Origin: Sphingomicrobium sediminis
GTDB taxonomy: Bacteria; Pseudomonadota; Alphaproteobacteria; Sphingomonadales; Sphingomonadaceae
NCBI RefSeq assembly: GCF_023805295.1
Contig: NZ_JAMSHT010000001.1
Location: 434,001-498,000 of the forward strand
Reading direction: 5' to 3'
Length of the DNA: 64,000 nt
Each line of letters opens with the position of its first letter. Within the stretch, counting starts at the first letter, position 1. This document shows positions 45,690-54,233 of the stretch, one piece after another. Position numbers and translations under genes: made by a program. The notes under the pieces are model-generated. The model saw only the letters and a program-made list of their open reading frames with translations, made no database searches and was not told where the DNA came from.

Positions 45690-46440
45690 CGCACCGAAAC
45701 TGGACCCTGATCGCACGGTCCTGGCTGCCGAATATGCTGTCGGTTTTCTCGAAGGCGAAGATTTGGTCCGAGCCAAGCGGCTAAGTTTGATCGACGAAGA
45801 CTTCGCGTCTCTTGTCGAGTGGTGGGATCTGCGCTTCAACGAGCAGCATTACAGGTTCATGGAGGTCAGTCCTTCATCGCAGATGTGGACGGCAATCGCC
45901 GCACGCCTTTCGGGACAAGACAATTTGGCAATTGGGACTGCACCGGTCCCGAAAACTCGATCGTTCGGCCAGCGCTTCGTCGCAGCATCGATCCTTTTCG
46001 CAGGTGCTCTGGCGATTCTGCTGCTGGGCATGCAATTGGGCGACCGTGAGTTGGTGGTGCCGGAGCAAGTGCCGGCGGACCAGCCTCAGAATGTTCAACA
46101 GCTTTTCGCCGTGCTCGACGGCGGTGATACCGGCCCGGCGCTGACGACGCGTATCGACCCTTCCAGTGAAACGCTCAACGTTCAGATTTCAAATGTGGAT
46201 CCTGTAGCATTGGGGGACGGAAGGGCGCCTGTCTTATGGGTTGTGCCCGAGGGTGGCGCGCCGACCTCGCTTGGAATGCTAGAAGTCGATGGCATCATAA
46301 TCAGAGAGATTTCGGATGCAGAACGGGCACTCTTGCAGGCTGGAGCGACACTCGCGGTGACATATGAGAACATTGCGGAGGCACCCCATCAAGCGCCCAC
46401 CACAGACATCCTGGCGGCGGGTGAACTCATTCGAATTTAG
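45682..46440 (+). CDS. Membrane anti-sigma factor (RskA-type C-terminal domain)
   Basis: A 252-residue single-pass protein: a cytoplasmic N-terminal sigma-binding part (AAEYAVGFLEGEDLVRAKRL), a transmembrane helix at ~98-118, and a periplasmic RskA-like domain (LWVVPEGGAPTSLGML). It should hold the ECF sigma factor inactive until an envelope signal is received. No zinc-binding HxxxCxxC is seen in the N-terminal domain, so it is of the non-zinc kind. Its start lies inside the sigma gene. Confidence 0.88.
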   Translation: MPSAPKLDPDRTVLAAEYAVGFLEGEDLVRAKRLSLIDEDFASLVEWWDLRFNEQHYRFMEVSPSSQMWTAIAARLSGQDNLAIGTAPVPKTRSFGQRFVAASILFAGALAILLLGMQLGDRELVVPEQVPADQPQNVQQLFAVLDGGDTGPALTTRIDPSSETLNVQISNVDPVALGDGRAPVLWVVPEGGAPTSLGMLEVDGIIIREISDAERALLQAGATLAVTYENIAEAPHQAPTTDILAAGELIRI

Positions 46441-46639
46441 TGACCGGTTGGGGGTCGTTAGCGGCTGGTCTGCCGCTGGTTGATCGACCAGCAATGCAGC
46501 CCGTCCACTCTTTGCGCATCGGTCCAACCCACAAGTAGTCCGCTTTGAGGGTGGTTAGCGGACGTTCGCGATGCCTAAAGGCTTGATCAGGTTTTTGTCG
46601 GATTCTGAGCTAGTTCTTGCGTGTAAGTCTGTTGATGAT
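46441..46639. repeat. Intergenic region with GTCCGC...GCGGAC repeat
   Basis: Directly after the anti-sigma stop are two small hairpins (AGCGGC...GCCGCT and CTGGT...ACCAG). At 46538-46563 is a copy of the dispersed repeat, GTCCGC-TTTGAGGGTGGTTA-GCGGAC, with perfect 6-bp inverted ends. No gene is supported. Confidence 0.55.
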
Positions 46640-48046
46640 TCACTTTGGGACAAAAACTAAACCTTTGTTATCAAAATCAAAAATGTAAGCGGCGCCAGAT
46701 TCTTTGCCGTGAGCATCACTACGAGCAGCTGCGATCAGAGCACTGTTTTGCGACATAGCGACGCTCCAACCTAGCAAATCGCCTGGTGCAACGTCGCCGG
46801 CAGTTATCTTAGCTATGAACTTCCAAGAAGTGCCAGTGCGCCTGAAAATATAGGCTGCTCCAGAGTTATCACCTCTATCATCCTGATGCATTGCGCCAAT
46901 CAATGCTGTGTTTTGATATAGAGCAACATCGCGTCCAAATCTGTCATCCACGTTGCCATCCGGAGCGAGCAGTTTCGCCTGCTGATGCCACGTCGTTCCG
47001 GAGCGGGTGAACACATAAACGGAGCCCGCATCAACGCCCATATCGATGTCATCATCTCGCCGTGCCGAGACTAGTGCCGTATCGCCAGACAGAGCGACTC
47101 GAACCCCAAAAATATCGGTTTCTGCACCGTCCGCAGCCGTCAGTTTAGCTTGCTCTACCCAATGCCCCCCAGCTCGAACAAATATGTAAGCGGCACCTGC
47201 ATCGGTTGCTTTTTCATCGTTTAAGTCGGCACCAACCAAGATCGTATCGCTTGTGAGCGCAACGCTTATGCCAAACAGGTCGCCAGCGAATCCATACGAA
47301 GCTGTAAGCTTCGCCTCTTGCTTCCAACTGTCTCCATATCGACTGAACACATAAGCGGACCCAGAGCCATCGCCTTTGTCATCGTCATGAGGGGTGCCAA
47401 CTACAATCGTATCGCCAAGAATGGCTACATTCTGACCGAACGCATCCCCGGCATCGCCGTCCGCTGCTATGAGTTTGGCTTGCTGCTGCCAAGCGTCGTC
47501 CCTGCGCTTGAAGACGTAGACTGCCCCCGCATTGTTTCCCTTCTTGTCATCGCCAATAGCACCGGCAATCGCTGTGTCGGCCCAAATTGCCACACTTCCT
47601 CCAAGCGTATCACCAGCCCGGGCGTCATGAGCGGTAAGTTTCGCTTGCTGTCGCCAGGTGTTTCCATAGCGAGTGAAAACATACGCAGCTCCCGTATCCA
47701 CGTCCCCATTCTCGCCATCGGCTCTATTAGCTCCGACTAATGCTGTATTGCCGAAGATCGCAACGCTAAAGCCAAAGAAGTCCTCTGGAGCACCATCGCT
47801 AGCATGAATTTTGTTTGGTGTAGGCGAGGTGGTTGCTGAAGCTGGAGTAAGAGCGGGAACCATCATGCTAGGCTGGCTCTCTATTGGCGCTACTTTATCG
47901 GTTGGGTCGATAGCCATTGTTTCGCGATGATTGGCTAGACTGGCATTGGTTACAACCGATACAAACAGCAGTGAAGCAATCAGCCTATGTAGCTTCAAGA
48001 AACTCGGCATGCGATTAAACCCACTGAAATTGCTCACAACATTCAC
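46640..48046 (-). CDS. FG-GAP repeat protein (seven-bladed propeller)
   Basis: A 468-residue exported protein with seven FG-GAP-type repeats of ~50 residues, each of the form A-DG-x-DxFG-x-SVA--GDTALVGA-x(n)-GAAYVF-x-R-x(n)-W-QQAKL. Such integrin-alpha-like propellers are surface-exposed and may bind calcium (Asp-rich loops such as DDDKGDGSG). The signal sequence is LHRLIASLLFVSVVTNASLA; the ATG twelve codons further upstream has the better ribosome site and is kept. It is a single-gene unit in low-GC DNA. Ligand unknown. Confidence 0.85.
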   Translation of the reverse strand: MNVVSNFSGFNRMPSFLKLHRLIASLLFVSVVTNASLANHRETMAIDPTDKVAPIESQPSMMVPALTPASATTSPTPNKIHASDGAPEDFFGFSVAIFGNTALVGANRADGENGDVDTGAAYVFTRYGNTWRQQAKLTAHDARAGDTLGGSVAIWADTAIAGAIGDDKKGNNAGAVYVFKRRDDAWQQQAKLIAADGDAGDAFGQNVAILGDTIVVGTPHDDDKGDGSGSAYVFSRYGDSWKQEAKLTASYGFAGDLFGISVALTSDTILVGADLNDEKATDAGAAYIFVRAGGHWVEQAKLTAADGAETDIFGVRVALSGDTALVSARRDDDIDMGVDAGSVYVFTRSGTTWHQQAKLLAPDGNVDDRFGRDVALYQNTALIGAMHQDDRGDNSGAAYIFRRTGTSWKFIAKITAGDVAPGDLLGWSVAMSQNSALIAAARSDAHGKESGAAYIFDFDNKGLVFVPK

Positions 48047-48388
48047 CTACTTCACGTCGTGCTCATTTGCGTTGCATTCTTACGCCGCAGGATAGAAGCT
48101 TAGCTGCTCGGTAGAACTCCCATGGCTTTACGCTTCAATTGTTGCGCCGATAGAAGCCACACGTTGATGCTTGCCCTTGAGCTCGAGGCTTACACTTGGC
48201 GATGAGCGCGTCAACGTCCGCGCTTGGGTCGTTCGCTGAACGGTCGTTTTGGGGTGGAAAGCGGAACTTAGACCTTTCTCCAATCGGTCTCTGGAAAGAT
48301 GAATTCGCGACGTTGGGGAAAGCTGACGTGCGCCCACGGTGAGCCACTAGCCTGTAAGTGAGCCAACCCCCCACTATCTGGCTCACCG
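48047..48388. repeat. Gene-free region with degenerate repeat
   Basis: About 340 bp without a supported gene. It contains GTCCGCGCTTGGGTCGTTCG... and GGGGTGGAAAGCGGAAC (~48215-48268), a degenerate form of the dispersed repeat of this region. The rest shows nothing recognisable. Confidence 0.45.
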
Positions 48389-48802
48389 CTAAGGCTCGTT
48401 TCCTGGCATCGGGGGATGCTTCGGATACTGTGCCGCATCATCGCCAATGATCAGCCAGCTGGGCTTCTCACTGACAAACTCGTGGAAGGCATGTTCCATG
48501 GGAACGTCATTATCAAGGCAATGCGCGTTGATCGGGATGGTGCCGTGTTCCCCACCCAAATCGCCAAGCGATGTGCCGCAGCGACTGCAGAAAAAGCGAT
48601 CGTACTTATACGGTTCGACAGCCTTCCAAGTGGTCACGAATTCGCGCCCAGCAGTGATGCTGACCGTATCGCCTTTAACGAATGCAAGAGCGCTGGCTCC
48701 TGCCTTGCGACATCTGGAGCAATGGCAGGTTCCAAGCATGACAGGCTTTTCGCTCAGCTCGAATTGAACCTCGCCGCACGCGCACTTACCTTCGATCTTC
48801 AT
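48389..48802 (-). CDS. GFA/CENP-V-fold zinc protein (glutathione-dependent formaldehyde-activating family)
   Basis: A 137-residue zinc-binding protein with the family's cysteine pattern: CACGEVQFEL, GTCHCSRCRKAG and FCSRCGTSLG. Family members bind glutathione-formaldehyde adducts or similar small molecules, but most are uncharacterised. It is the last of four leftward genes (two methyltransferases, an AhpD-like protein, this one) divergent from a LysR regulator, so a joint detoxification role is inferred. Confidence 0.9.
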   Translation of the reverse strand: MKIEGKCACGEVQFELSEKPVMLGTCHCSRCRKAGASALAFVKGDTVSITAGREFVTTWKAVEPYKYDRFFCSRCGTSLGDLGGEHGTIPINAHCLDNDVPMEHAFHEFVSEKPSWLIIGDDAAQYPKHPPMPGNEP

Positions 48803-48872
48803 TCCGAGTTCCTTCTTAAATCACTTCACCAAAAGGCAAGCTTGGCTTGGGCATGCGTACCGGGGTGCGCAT

Positions 48873-49313
48873 CTAATGATGCGCCGACATCTGCAGACGA
48901 TTCCATAGATTGATCATCGCAATGTCGACGCCGATCAGGACGATCATCTCGTCGTCAAAATGTTCGCGCATTGCGCTCCGGAGCCCGCTAAAGTCAGTGT
49001 CCCGATGCAGTAAGGTCAAAGCCTCTGCCCAAGCGAGCGCCGCTCGTTCGCTTTCCGAGAAATGATCGACATGGCGCCACACAACCAGCCGATCGAGCCG
49101 CTCCGAGGTCTCGCCATCATGCCGCGCTGCAGTGGCGTGCATGTCGACGCAATGCGCGCAGCCATTGATCTGCGACACGCGAAGTTCGACCAGATGGGCA
49201 AGCGTCGGTGGCAGCCCCTTCTCAGCCATCAGGTCGTGGAGCGAGCCGAGCGTGCCAAAAAGATCTGGATGATCGCGATACAGGGCGATGGGGGCATTAT
49301 CGGGCTGGGACAT
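48873..49313 (-). CDS. AhpD-like carboxymuconolactone decarboxylase family protein
   Basis: A 146-residue all-helical protein of the CMD/AhpD superfamily with the redox motif NGCAHCVDMH (CxxC plus histidine), typical of alkylhydroperoxidase-like enzymes. It should reduce peroxides or act as a disulfide relay in the cytoplasm. The start lies 17 bp inside the preceding methyltransferase gene, supporting operon coupling. The ATG giving MSQPDNA is chosen; eight more codons are open upstream. Confidence 0.9.
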   Translation of the reverse strand: MSQPDNAPIALYRDHPDLFGTLGSLHDLMAEKGLPPTLAHLVELRVSQINGCAHCVDMHATAARHDGETSERLDRLVVWRHVDHFSESERAALAWAEALTLLHRDTDFSGLRSAMREHFDDEMIVLIGVDIAMINLWNRLQMSAHH

Positions 49314-49992
49314 TTTCACTTTCTTTCCTTTTCTCAAGGGGTTTGCGAGCCACGATCAGCGGGCTCCTCATCTCTTTGTCGAAGCAAAGCTGGTGCTCCA
49401 CCGCGAAACCTGCAGTCTCGATCGCTTCGATAAGGGCGATCTTCTTGAAGACGTTGATCCGGGGTGCGATCCCTAAGAGCTCCATCGCTGGCAGGAGCAT
49501 GCGGACGAGAAAGTTCGTCTCGCCGATACAAGGCGTCTTCGAGATAAAGAGGCCGCCGGGCTTAAGCTGTTGCCGCACAGCGCCAAGGAGGGCGGGCACG
49601 TCATCGATCAAATGGAGCAAGCTTGACGCCAGGATGACATCGAAATGATCTCGCGCGACTATCTCATGAGCGACTGCACATGAGAACGTCAGATTGCATG
49701 GGTCGCTATCGGCTTGCTTACTGCGCGCAATCTCGATCATCTCGTTAGAGACGTCGGTGGCGAGATAGGCTGCGACATGCGGCGACAGGATTAGCGCTGT
49801 TGAGCCTGTCCCACACCCAATCTCGAGCAGCTTATCGTGCCGGTTTAGCAGCTGACTGATATAGTCGAGTTTGCGGGCATAGGCTCTTTCATCCCGGACC
49901 GGCTGGCGCGCGTACCGCGGCGCAACCTTATCCCAAAACCGCGCCGCCTTTGCGCGAGCTTCCGACATATCGATCTCTGAGCGCGCAGGCAT
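49297..49992 (-). CDS. Class I SAM-dependent methyltransferase
   Basis: A 231-residue methyltransferase with motif I LLEIGCGTGSTAL, an acidic residue in YLATDVSNEMIEIAR and a post-I region VILASSLLHLIDD. Substrate unknown; the ubiE-like layout suggests a small molecule. Two ATGs are possible; the upstream one has the better ribosome site (TAGGTTG). It lies 11 bp after a second methyltransferase and overlaps the AhpD-like gene. Confidence 0.88.
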   Translation of the reverse strand: MPARSEIDMSEARAKAARFWDKVAPRYARQPVRDERAYARKLDYISQLLNRHDKLLEIGCGTGSTALILSPHVAAYLATDVSNEMIEIARSKQADSDPCNLTFSCAVAHEIVARDHFDVILASSLLHLIDDVPALLGAVRQQLKPGGLFISKTPCIGETNFLVRMLLPAMELLGIAPRINVFKKIALIEAIETAGFAVEHQLCFDKEMRSPLIVARKPLEKRKESENVPAR

Positions 49993-50003
49993 CTGTATTC
50001 AAC

Positions 50004-50807
50004 CTACTTGTGACCGATGGCGAGCAATGCGGTGGCGCCGAGATGTTTGGGAAAGGGGCCTGCTTTTTCTTCGAGCCGCGTCGAAGCGCGATCCAGCGCT
50101 TCATTCCATTCGGCATCCGACATCCGCCCGCGCAGCATCAACAAGGGCGCAGAGCCCTTGGCCATCCGAGCGACAAAGTCTTGCGCGGATTTAAACTCGG
50201 TCTCGTGTACGACCGGCTGGATGTGAACATCCGAGAATCCGGCGACCACCATTTCACGGCGCAAGATGTTCGGATGTTCGAGCGAATCAATGTCATTGGC
50301 GGGGCTTGGCGGCGATGGCGCAATTTCCTCCACGATGCCGAACAGATGCTCAATCAAAGGAGACTGTTCAGGTGAAGCGAAGACCCCGACACAAGCCGTG
50401 CCGCCTGGCTTCACAATACGGTGAAGCTCTCGAAAACCGCGCTTTCTTTTCTGATAGAAATTCAGACCGAACATGGAGAATGCGAAGTCGAAGCTATCAG
50501 AGGCTAGAGAGAGATTCTCGCCATTCTCGAGAAAGGTGTGGAGGTTGCGAATATTGCGCTCGGTGACCTGTTGCTGGAGCTGCGACAGCATGTTGACGGA
50601 AAAATCGACGGCAGTGACGCTGGCTCCGCGCGACGCCGCGTGAAGTGCTAAAGCACCTGGCCCACAAGCGATGTCGGCTAGGGTGTCTCCAGCACCAACT
50701 TCGGTCATGTCGAGAGCCGATATGCTATATTTCTCGAGGAAATCCATCGTCGACATCGCGTAGCCACTGGCCACCATGTCCCAATGGACGGCGCTGCTGG
50801 GTAGCAT
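50004..50807 (-). CDS. Class I SAM-dependent methyltransferase (UbiE-like)
   Basis: A 267-residue methyltransferase with motif I LADIACGPGALALHAA and AVDFSVNMLSQL, then FDFAFSMFGLNFYQ and RELHRIVKPGG, the standard UbiE/COQ5-like order. It heads the four-gene operon and is transcribed divergently from the LysR regulator. Two unrelated-looking methyltransferases in one operon with an AhpD-like and a GFA-like protein suggest modification and clearance of a reactive metabolite; that is inference. Confidence 0.88.
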   Translation of the reverse strand: MLPSSAVHWDMVASGYAMSTMDFLEKYSISALDMTEVGAGDTLADIACGPGALALHAASRGASVTAVDFSVNMLSQLQQQVTERNIRNLHTFLENGENLSLASDSFDFAFSMFGLNFYQKRKRGFRELHRIVKPGGTACVGVFASPEQSPLIEHLFGIVEEIAPSPPSPANDIDSLEHPNILRREMVVAGFSDVHIQPVVHETEFKSAQDFVARMAKGSAPLLMLRGRMSDAEWNEALDRASTRLEEKAGPFPKHLGATALLAIGHK

Positions 50808-50886
50808 TGATCAGACCCCTTTAGATCGAGGGCTACACGCAGCTAAAAGCAGCGACGCGTAGTCCGATGAACGTTGTGGCATCTGT

Positions 50887-50921
50887 CTAAGGCAAGCCGA
50901 CCCATTCAATAATTGCCTAAG
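50887..50921. promoter_or_regulatory. Candidate LysR operator (inverted repeat)
   Basis: CTAAGGCAA-N17-TTGCCTAAG (8 of 9 positions complementary) lies in the 128-bp gap between the methyltransferase operon and the LysR gene, 15 bp before the regulator's start. An inner CAAT-A-ATTG palindrome occurs at 50907-50915. The position fits autoregulation and control of the divergent operon. Confidence 0.5.
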
Positions 50922-50935
50922 TCCGATCAGCTGCT

Positions 50936-51856
50936 ATGCATCTGCGCATGAAGAGCTCGTTGCTTGCCGCCGATTGGAATCATGTCCGCGCCTTCCTTGC
51001 GACGGCCGAAGAGGGCTCATTTAGTGCGGCGGCGCGGGTGCTAAATTCGACCCAGCCAACCATCGGCCGTCAGATTGCCGCGCTTGAACAAGATCTCGGC
51101 ATCACGTTGGTCGAGCGAAGCGGTCGCGGTCTAATGTTGACGAGCGCTGGCGAGCAGTTGCTCGACCATGTTCGAGCGATGGGACATGCCGTCACCAAGA
51201 TATCGATGATCGCCGACGGGCATGCCGAGGAAATTGTGGGGACGGTGACGATCACCGCGACAGACCTAATGGCGGCCGCTGTCCTTCCGGAAATCCTTCG
51301 CCCCTTGCGTGAGACGGCGCCGAAACTTCGCATTCTAATCGACAGCGCTAACGATACACGAGACCTCATGCGGCGTGAGGCAGACATCGCTATTCGGCAT
51401 GGCCGCCCCGACCAGCCTGAACTCATCGCTAAGCTGATCGGGCAAATCGGTGCGCGGCTTTATGCATCGAGCAACTATCTGGACCGGGTCGGGCGTCCGA
51501 AAACGGTCGCCGATATCGCCAAGCTGGATTTTATTGGTCTACCCGACCCCAACCGATTGCTCCCCTCTTTAGAAGCGATGGGCATCCGGATGCGCGAGGA
51601 GAATTTTGTCGTCTCTCCCCAGAGTGCGACGGTGGTCTGGGAGATGGTGAAGGCGGGATATGGAATGGGCATGCTGCCTGACACTCTGTGTCAAAAGACA
51701 CCTGGCATAGAGCAGGTCTTTCCTGGCCTGCCGAGCCTGCAAGTCCCTGCATGGCTCGTCACCCACCGCGAACTGCGTACGAGCCGCAAGATCCGCATGG
51801 TTTATGACTGTCTCTACGACGGGCTCAAACGGGTGCTGGGGTCGCAGCCCAAATAG
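50936..51856 (+). CDS. LysR-family transcriptional regulator
   Basis: A 306-residue regulator with an N-terminal winged helix (FLATAEEGSFSAAARVLNSTQPTIGRQIAALEQDLG, quoted here only by its ends FLATAEEGSF and ALEQDLG) and a periplasmic-binding-protein-like effector domain from ~95 (DTRDLMRREADIAIRHG). It probably regulates the divergent methyltransferase/AhpD/GFA operon. An internal ATG four codons later is an alternative start. The effector is unknown. Confidence 0.92.
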   Translation: MHLRMKSSLLAADWNHVRAFLATAEEGSFSAAARVLNSTQPTIGRQIAALEQDLGITLVERSGRGLMLTSAGEQLLDHVRAMGHAVTKISMIADGHAEEIVGTVTITATDLMAAAVLPEILRPLRETAPKLRILIDSANDTRDLMRREADIAIRHGRPDQPELIAKLIGQIGARLYASSNYLDRVGRPKTVADIAKLDFIGLPDPNRLLPSLEAMGIRMREENFVVSPQSATVVWEMVKAGYGMGMLPDTLCQKTPGIEQVFPGLPSLQVPAWLVTHRELRTSRKIRMVYDCLYDGLKRVLGSQPK

Positions 51857-51927
51857 AGGACAGGCCAACTAACATTCATTCGCGCATGGCAGTCAGTCGG
51901 ATTTTGCCGATTGAAGAGGCGGGACAA

Positions 51928-52644
51928 ATGCGCTCATTCGACCAAATGTCAGGCCTCGTGAGAGAGAATATGGCTTCTAGAGATTCAGCATTGCTCCGCG
52001 AAGAGCTTCGCGACCTTTCGGCCCTGAAGGGACCTTATGCGCCATTCTCAGTGGACAAAGCGCGAAACGATCCAATCGATTTATTCGAGAGTTGGCTTCG
52101 TGCTGCGATCAAAGCGGGCATTTCGGAGCCCCACGCGATGACGCTGTCCACCGTCGATCAAGATGGAGGCCCAGACGCGCGCATAGTCATTCTGAAAGAC
52201 CTCGATGAATTGGGTTGGCATTTTGCTAGCTCGAAGGAGAGCGCTAAAGGGCGCCAGATTGCAGCAAACGATCGGGCGGCAATGACCTTCTATTGGCGCG
52301 AACTCGGTCGGCAAGTCCGAATCCGGGGTACCATTAAGCGGCTCGGCAGAGACGTGTCCTCTAGGGACTTCTCGGCGCGATCTAGGACGTCGAAAGCTCT
52401 CGCGCTTATTGGCAAGCAAAGCGAGATACTGGCAGACTGGGCCGACCTTGAAGTCGCGTTGGAAGAGCGGCTGGATAGTCTAGACGCTGACCCTTCCATT
52501 TATGCTCCGCAATGGGCCGCCTATGCGATGGTCGCTTCAGAGATTGAGTTTTGGCAGGCGAGTAGCTCGAGGGCGCACCGTCGTGTTCGATTTATTCGAA
52601 GTGCTGACCGCCAATCTTGGCGTTCCGAGCTTCTCTGGCCTTGA
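51928..52644 (+). CDS. Pyridoxamine 5'-phosphate oxidase-like flavoprotein (PdxH family)
   Basis: A ~238-residue FMN protein resembling PdxH, which oxidises pyridoxamine/pyridoxine phosphate to PLP. The matching segments are DPIDLFESWLRAAIKAGISEP, MTLSTVDQDGGPDARIVILK, ASSKESAKGRQIAAN and a C-terminal tail with FIRSADRQSWRSELLWP. The canonical PdxH ending R-L-x-P is replaced, so activity may differ. The ATG after GGCGGGACAA is chosen; an ATG 42 bp upstream and one 42 bp downstream are open. It may be cotranscribed with the next gene (45-bp gap). Confidence 0.82.
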   Translation: MRSFDQMSGLVRENMASRDSALLREELRDLSALKGPYAPFSVDKARNDPIDLFESWLRAAIKAGISEPHAMTLSTVDQDGGPDARIVILKDLDELGWHFASSKESAKGRQIAANDRAAMTFYWRELGRQVRIRGTIKRLGRDVSSRDFSARSRTSKALALIGKQSEILADWADLEVALEERLDSLDADPSIYAPQWAAYAMVASEIEFWQASSSRAHRRVRFIRSADRQSWRSELLWP

Positions 52645-52689
52645 GGCTGAATATCTTCAAAGTGGCGTTTCTAGCCAGAAATTGAAAGT

Positions 52690-53232
52690 ATGCATGTGCG
52701 CGAGCGCAGGATCATGGTTTTTGGCAAACCTGGAGGCGGTAAGTCGACCTTGGCACGAGAGATTGCCGGGCATACGGGCTTGCCGCATTACCCACTCGAT
52801 TTGATTCAGTTCAGCGCGAGCGGCGAGCCGGTCCCCTTCTCTACGTTCAAAGATCAACACGATGCGCTCATTGCGCAGGATGCCTGGATCGTCGATGGCC
52901 TTGGGCCGCTTCAGACGTTTTGGGATCGGGTCGCGGCGAGCGATATGCTCGTCTATGTCGACCTGCCCTATCGCGTCCATTATTGGCGTGTGGCTAAGCG
53001 GTTCCTGCTGGCGCCGATCCGCGCGCCATTGGGATGGCCTAAAGGAAGTTCGATCTTCACTGGTACGCTTGCCAGCATCCGCACATTGAAGCGGTCCCCA
53101 ACATTTTGGGACGCGGTATTGCTGAAGAAACTGAAAGCGCGCGCAGTCGACAAATCATTCATTCACTTGAGAAGTGAGGCGGAGGTAGGCGCCTTTCTCA
53201 AATCATTGCGCGAAAATCAGTCACCCGCTTGA
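52690..53232 (+). CDS. P-loop nucleoside/adenylate-kinase-like protein (topology modulation/FlaR type)
   Basis: A 180-residue P-loop NTPase with Walker A GKPGGGKSTLA at ~12 and a lid-like basic helix region (YWRVAKRFLL). It resembles the adenylate-kinase-related group often named DNA topology modulation protein FlaR; the true substrate is unknown. It begins 45 bp after the PdxH-like gene. Confidence 0.78.
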   Translation: MHVRERRIMVFGKPGGGKSTLAREIAGHTGLPHYPLDLIQFSASGEPVPFSTFKDQHDALIAQDAWIVDGLGPLQTFWDRVAASDMLVYVDLPYRVHYWRVAKRFLLAPIRAPLGWPKGSSIFTGTLASIRTLKRSPTFWDAVLLKKLKARAVDKSFIHLRSEAEVGAFLKSLRENQSPA

Positions 53233-53517
53233 CCGCTCGCATATGCTTCAAAACATCTAGATACCCTCGATATTCCGATGACGGATACCGTGATCCCTCC
53301 AGCTTAAACTGCAGAATTAATCCATAAGTGTCCGTAATGGGGTCGGTAGCGGTCAGTCGGTTTTGGTGCGGCAACCTAGCCGAGTAGCAGGACCGCTTTC
53401 ATGAAGGCTCATAGGTCTTGTGCGCGGCGGCAAAGAAGGTGGTAACCGGACACAGACCGGCAACGTGATAAAATGCAACTTCTCTGCTACCGTTGGCAGT
53501 AGTTAGAGGAGACAACA
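53233..53517. repeat. Gene-free region with CCGTAATGGGGTC repeat
   Basis: No gene. At 53336-53360 a 25-base string (aatggggtcggtagcggtcagtcgg, given in two parts: aatggggtcggta and gcggtcagtcgg) is identical to 40274-40298. The end of the region carries the GAGGAGA ribosome site of the cupin gene. Confidence 0.6.
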
Positions 53518-53931
53518 ATGCTGATTGTATCGATATTCCTAATTACAATTTCGCTGCATTCAGCGGTGACTATTCACCCCCAATCCGAAAGCGCCATTTC
53601 GATCGATGCGCTGCAGTGGCAGGAAATGGTTCCAGGCGTGGCATTTGCACCAACCCATGGCGACTGGAATGAAGGAGCGCACGGAAAATATGTCAGTATT
53701 GTGAAGGATGCTGTTGTCCCCATGCATACGCATTCCGCGGGCTACCACGCCGTGTTCATTTCGGGGAAAATGACCAATCTTTATAGTGATGGTGGCCGGC
53801 TACATTTGTCCCCGGGTGACTACTTCCAGATCGACGCGATGCAGCCCCACGCGCATGACTGCACGAGTGACGAGCCATGTGTCTTCTACACATACAGCGA
53901 CCAAGCTTGGGACATCCAAATTAAGGAGTGA
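53518..53931 (+). CDS. Exported cupin-domain protein
   Basis: A 137-residue protein with a hydrophobic N-terminus (LIVSIFLITISLHSAV) and one cupin barrel. Metal-binding residues are visible in VPMHTHSAGYHAVFISG (motif 1) and LSPGDYFQIDAMQPHAHDC (motif 2 region). Single-cupin proteins include dioxygenases, isomerases and sensors, so no function is assigned. A GAGGAGA site supports the ATG. Single gene between two repeat-bearing gaps. Confidence 0.8.
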   Translation: MLIVSIFLITISLHSAVTIHPQSESAISIDALQWQEMVPGVAFAPTHGDWNEGAHGKYVSIVKDAVVPMHTHSAGYHAVFISGKMTNLYSDGGRLHLSPGDYFQIDAMQPHAHDCTSDEPCVFYTYSDQAWDIQIKE

Positions 53932-54233
53932 GCATCGCAGCCTGGTTTGTTGGAGCCTGGGCATTGCCCGGCCAACGTTGGCAGCGTTAGAGATTGGCTT
54001 TCGGCAGCAGGCGAAAAGCCGGCCGTCACGCTGAGTTGCCGGATTGACCGTAATGGGGTCGTTCTCGGCCTGGTCGCATTTTTGGAGTGGGTAGCGGACA
54101 ATGCGCCCTCGACCGCGCTACATTTGATCCGCTACTCACTATCCTTCGCGCTGGGGAAGAATTCCAAAGAAGATCGATTTGGTCGGTGCCAATTGCATGG
54201 TGTAGCGGAGCACTGATCGGAGGAGACGCAGCG
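53932..54233. repeat. Gene-free region with repeat copy
   Basis: About 300 bp; the hydrolase frame is open leftward into it but only the ATG at 54234 has a ribosome site. At ~54045-54096 lies GACCGTAATGGGGTCGTT...GGGTAGCGGACAATG, another member of the dispersed repeat family. GGAGGAGA at 54220-54227 serves the hydrolase. Confidence 0.5.

Noticed and set aside
46640..48046. CRISPR-like or DNA tandem repeat within the FG-GAP gene
   Set aside because: The periodicity is protein-level (about 50 residues, degenerate DNA), fully explained by propeller blades.
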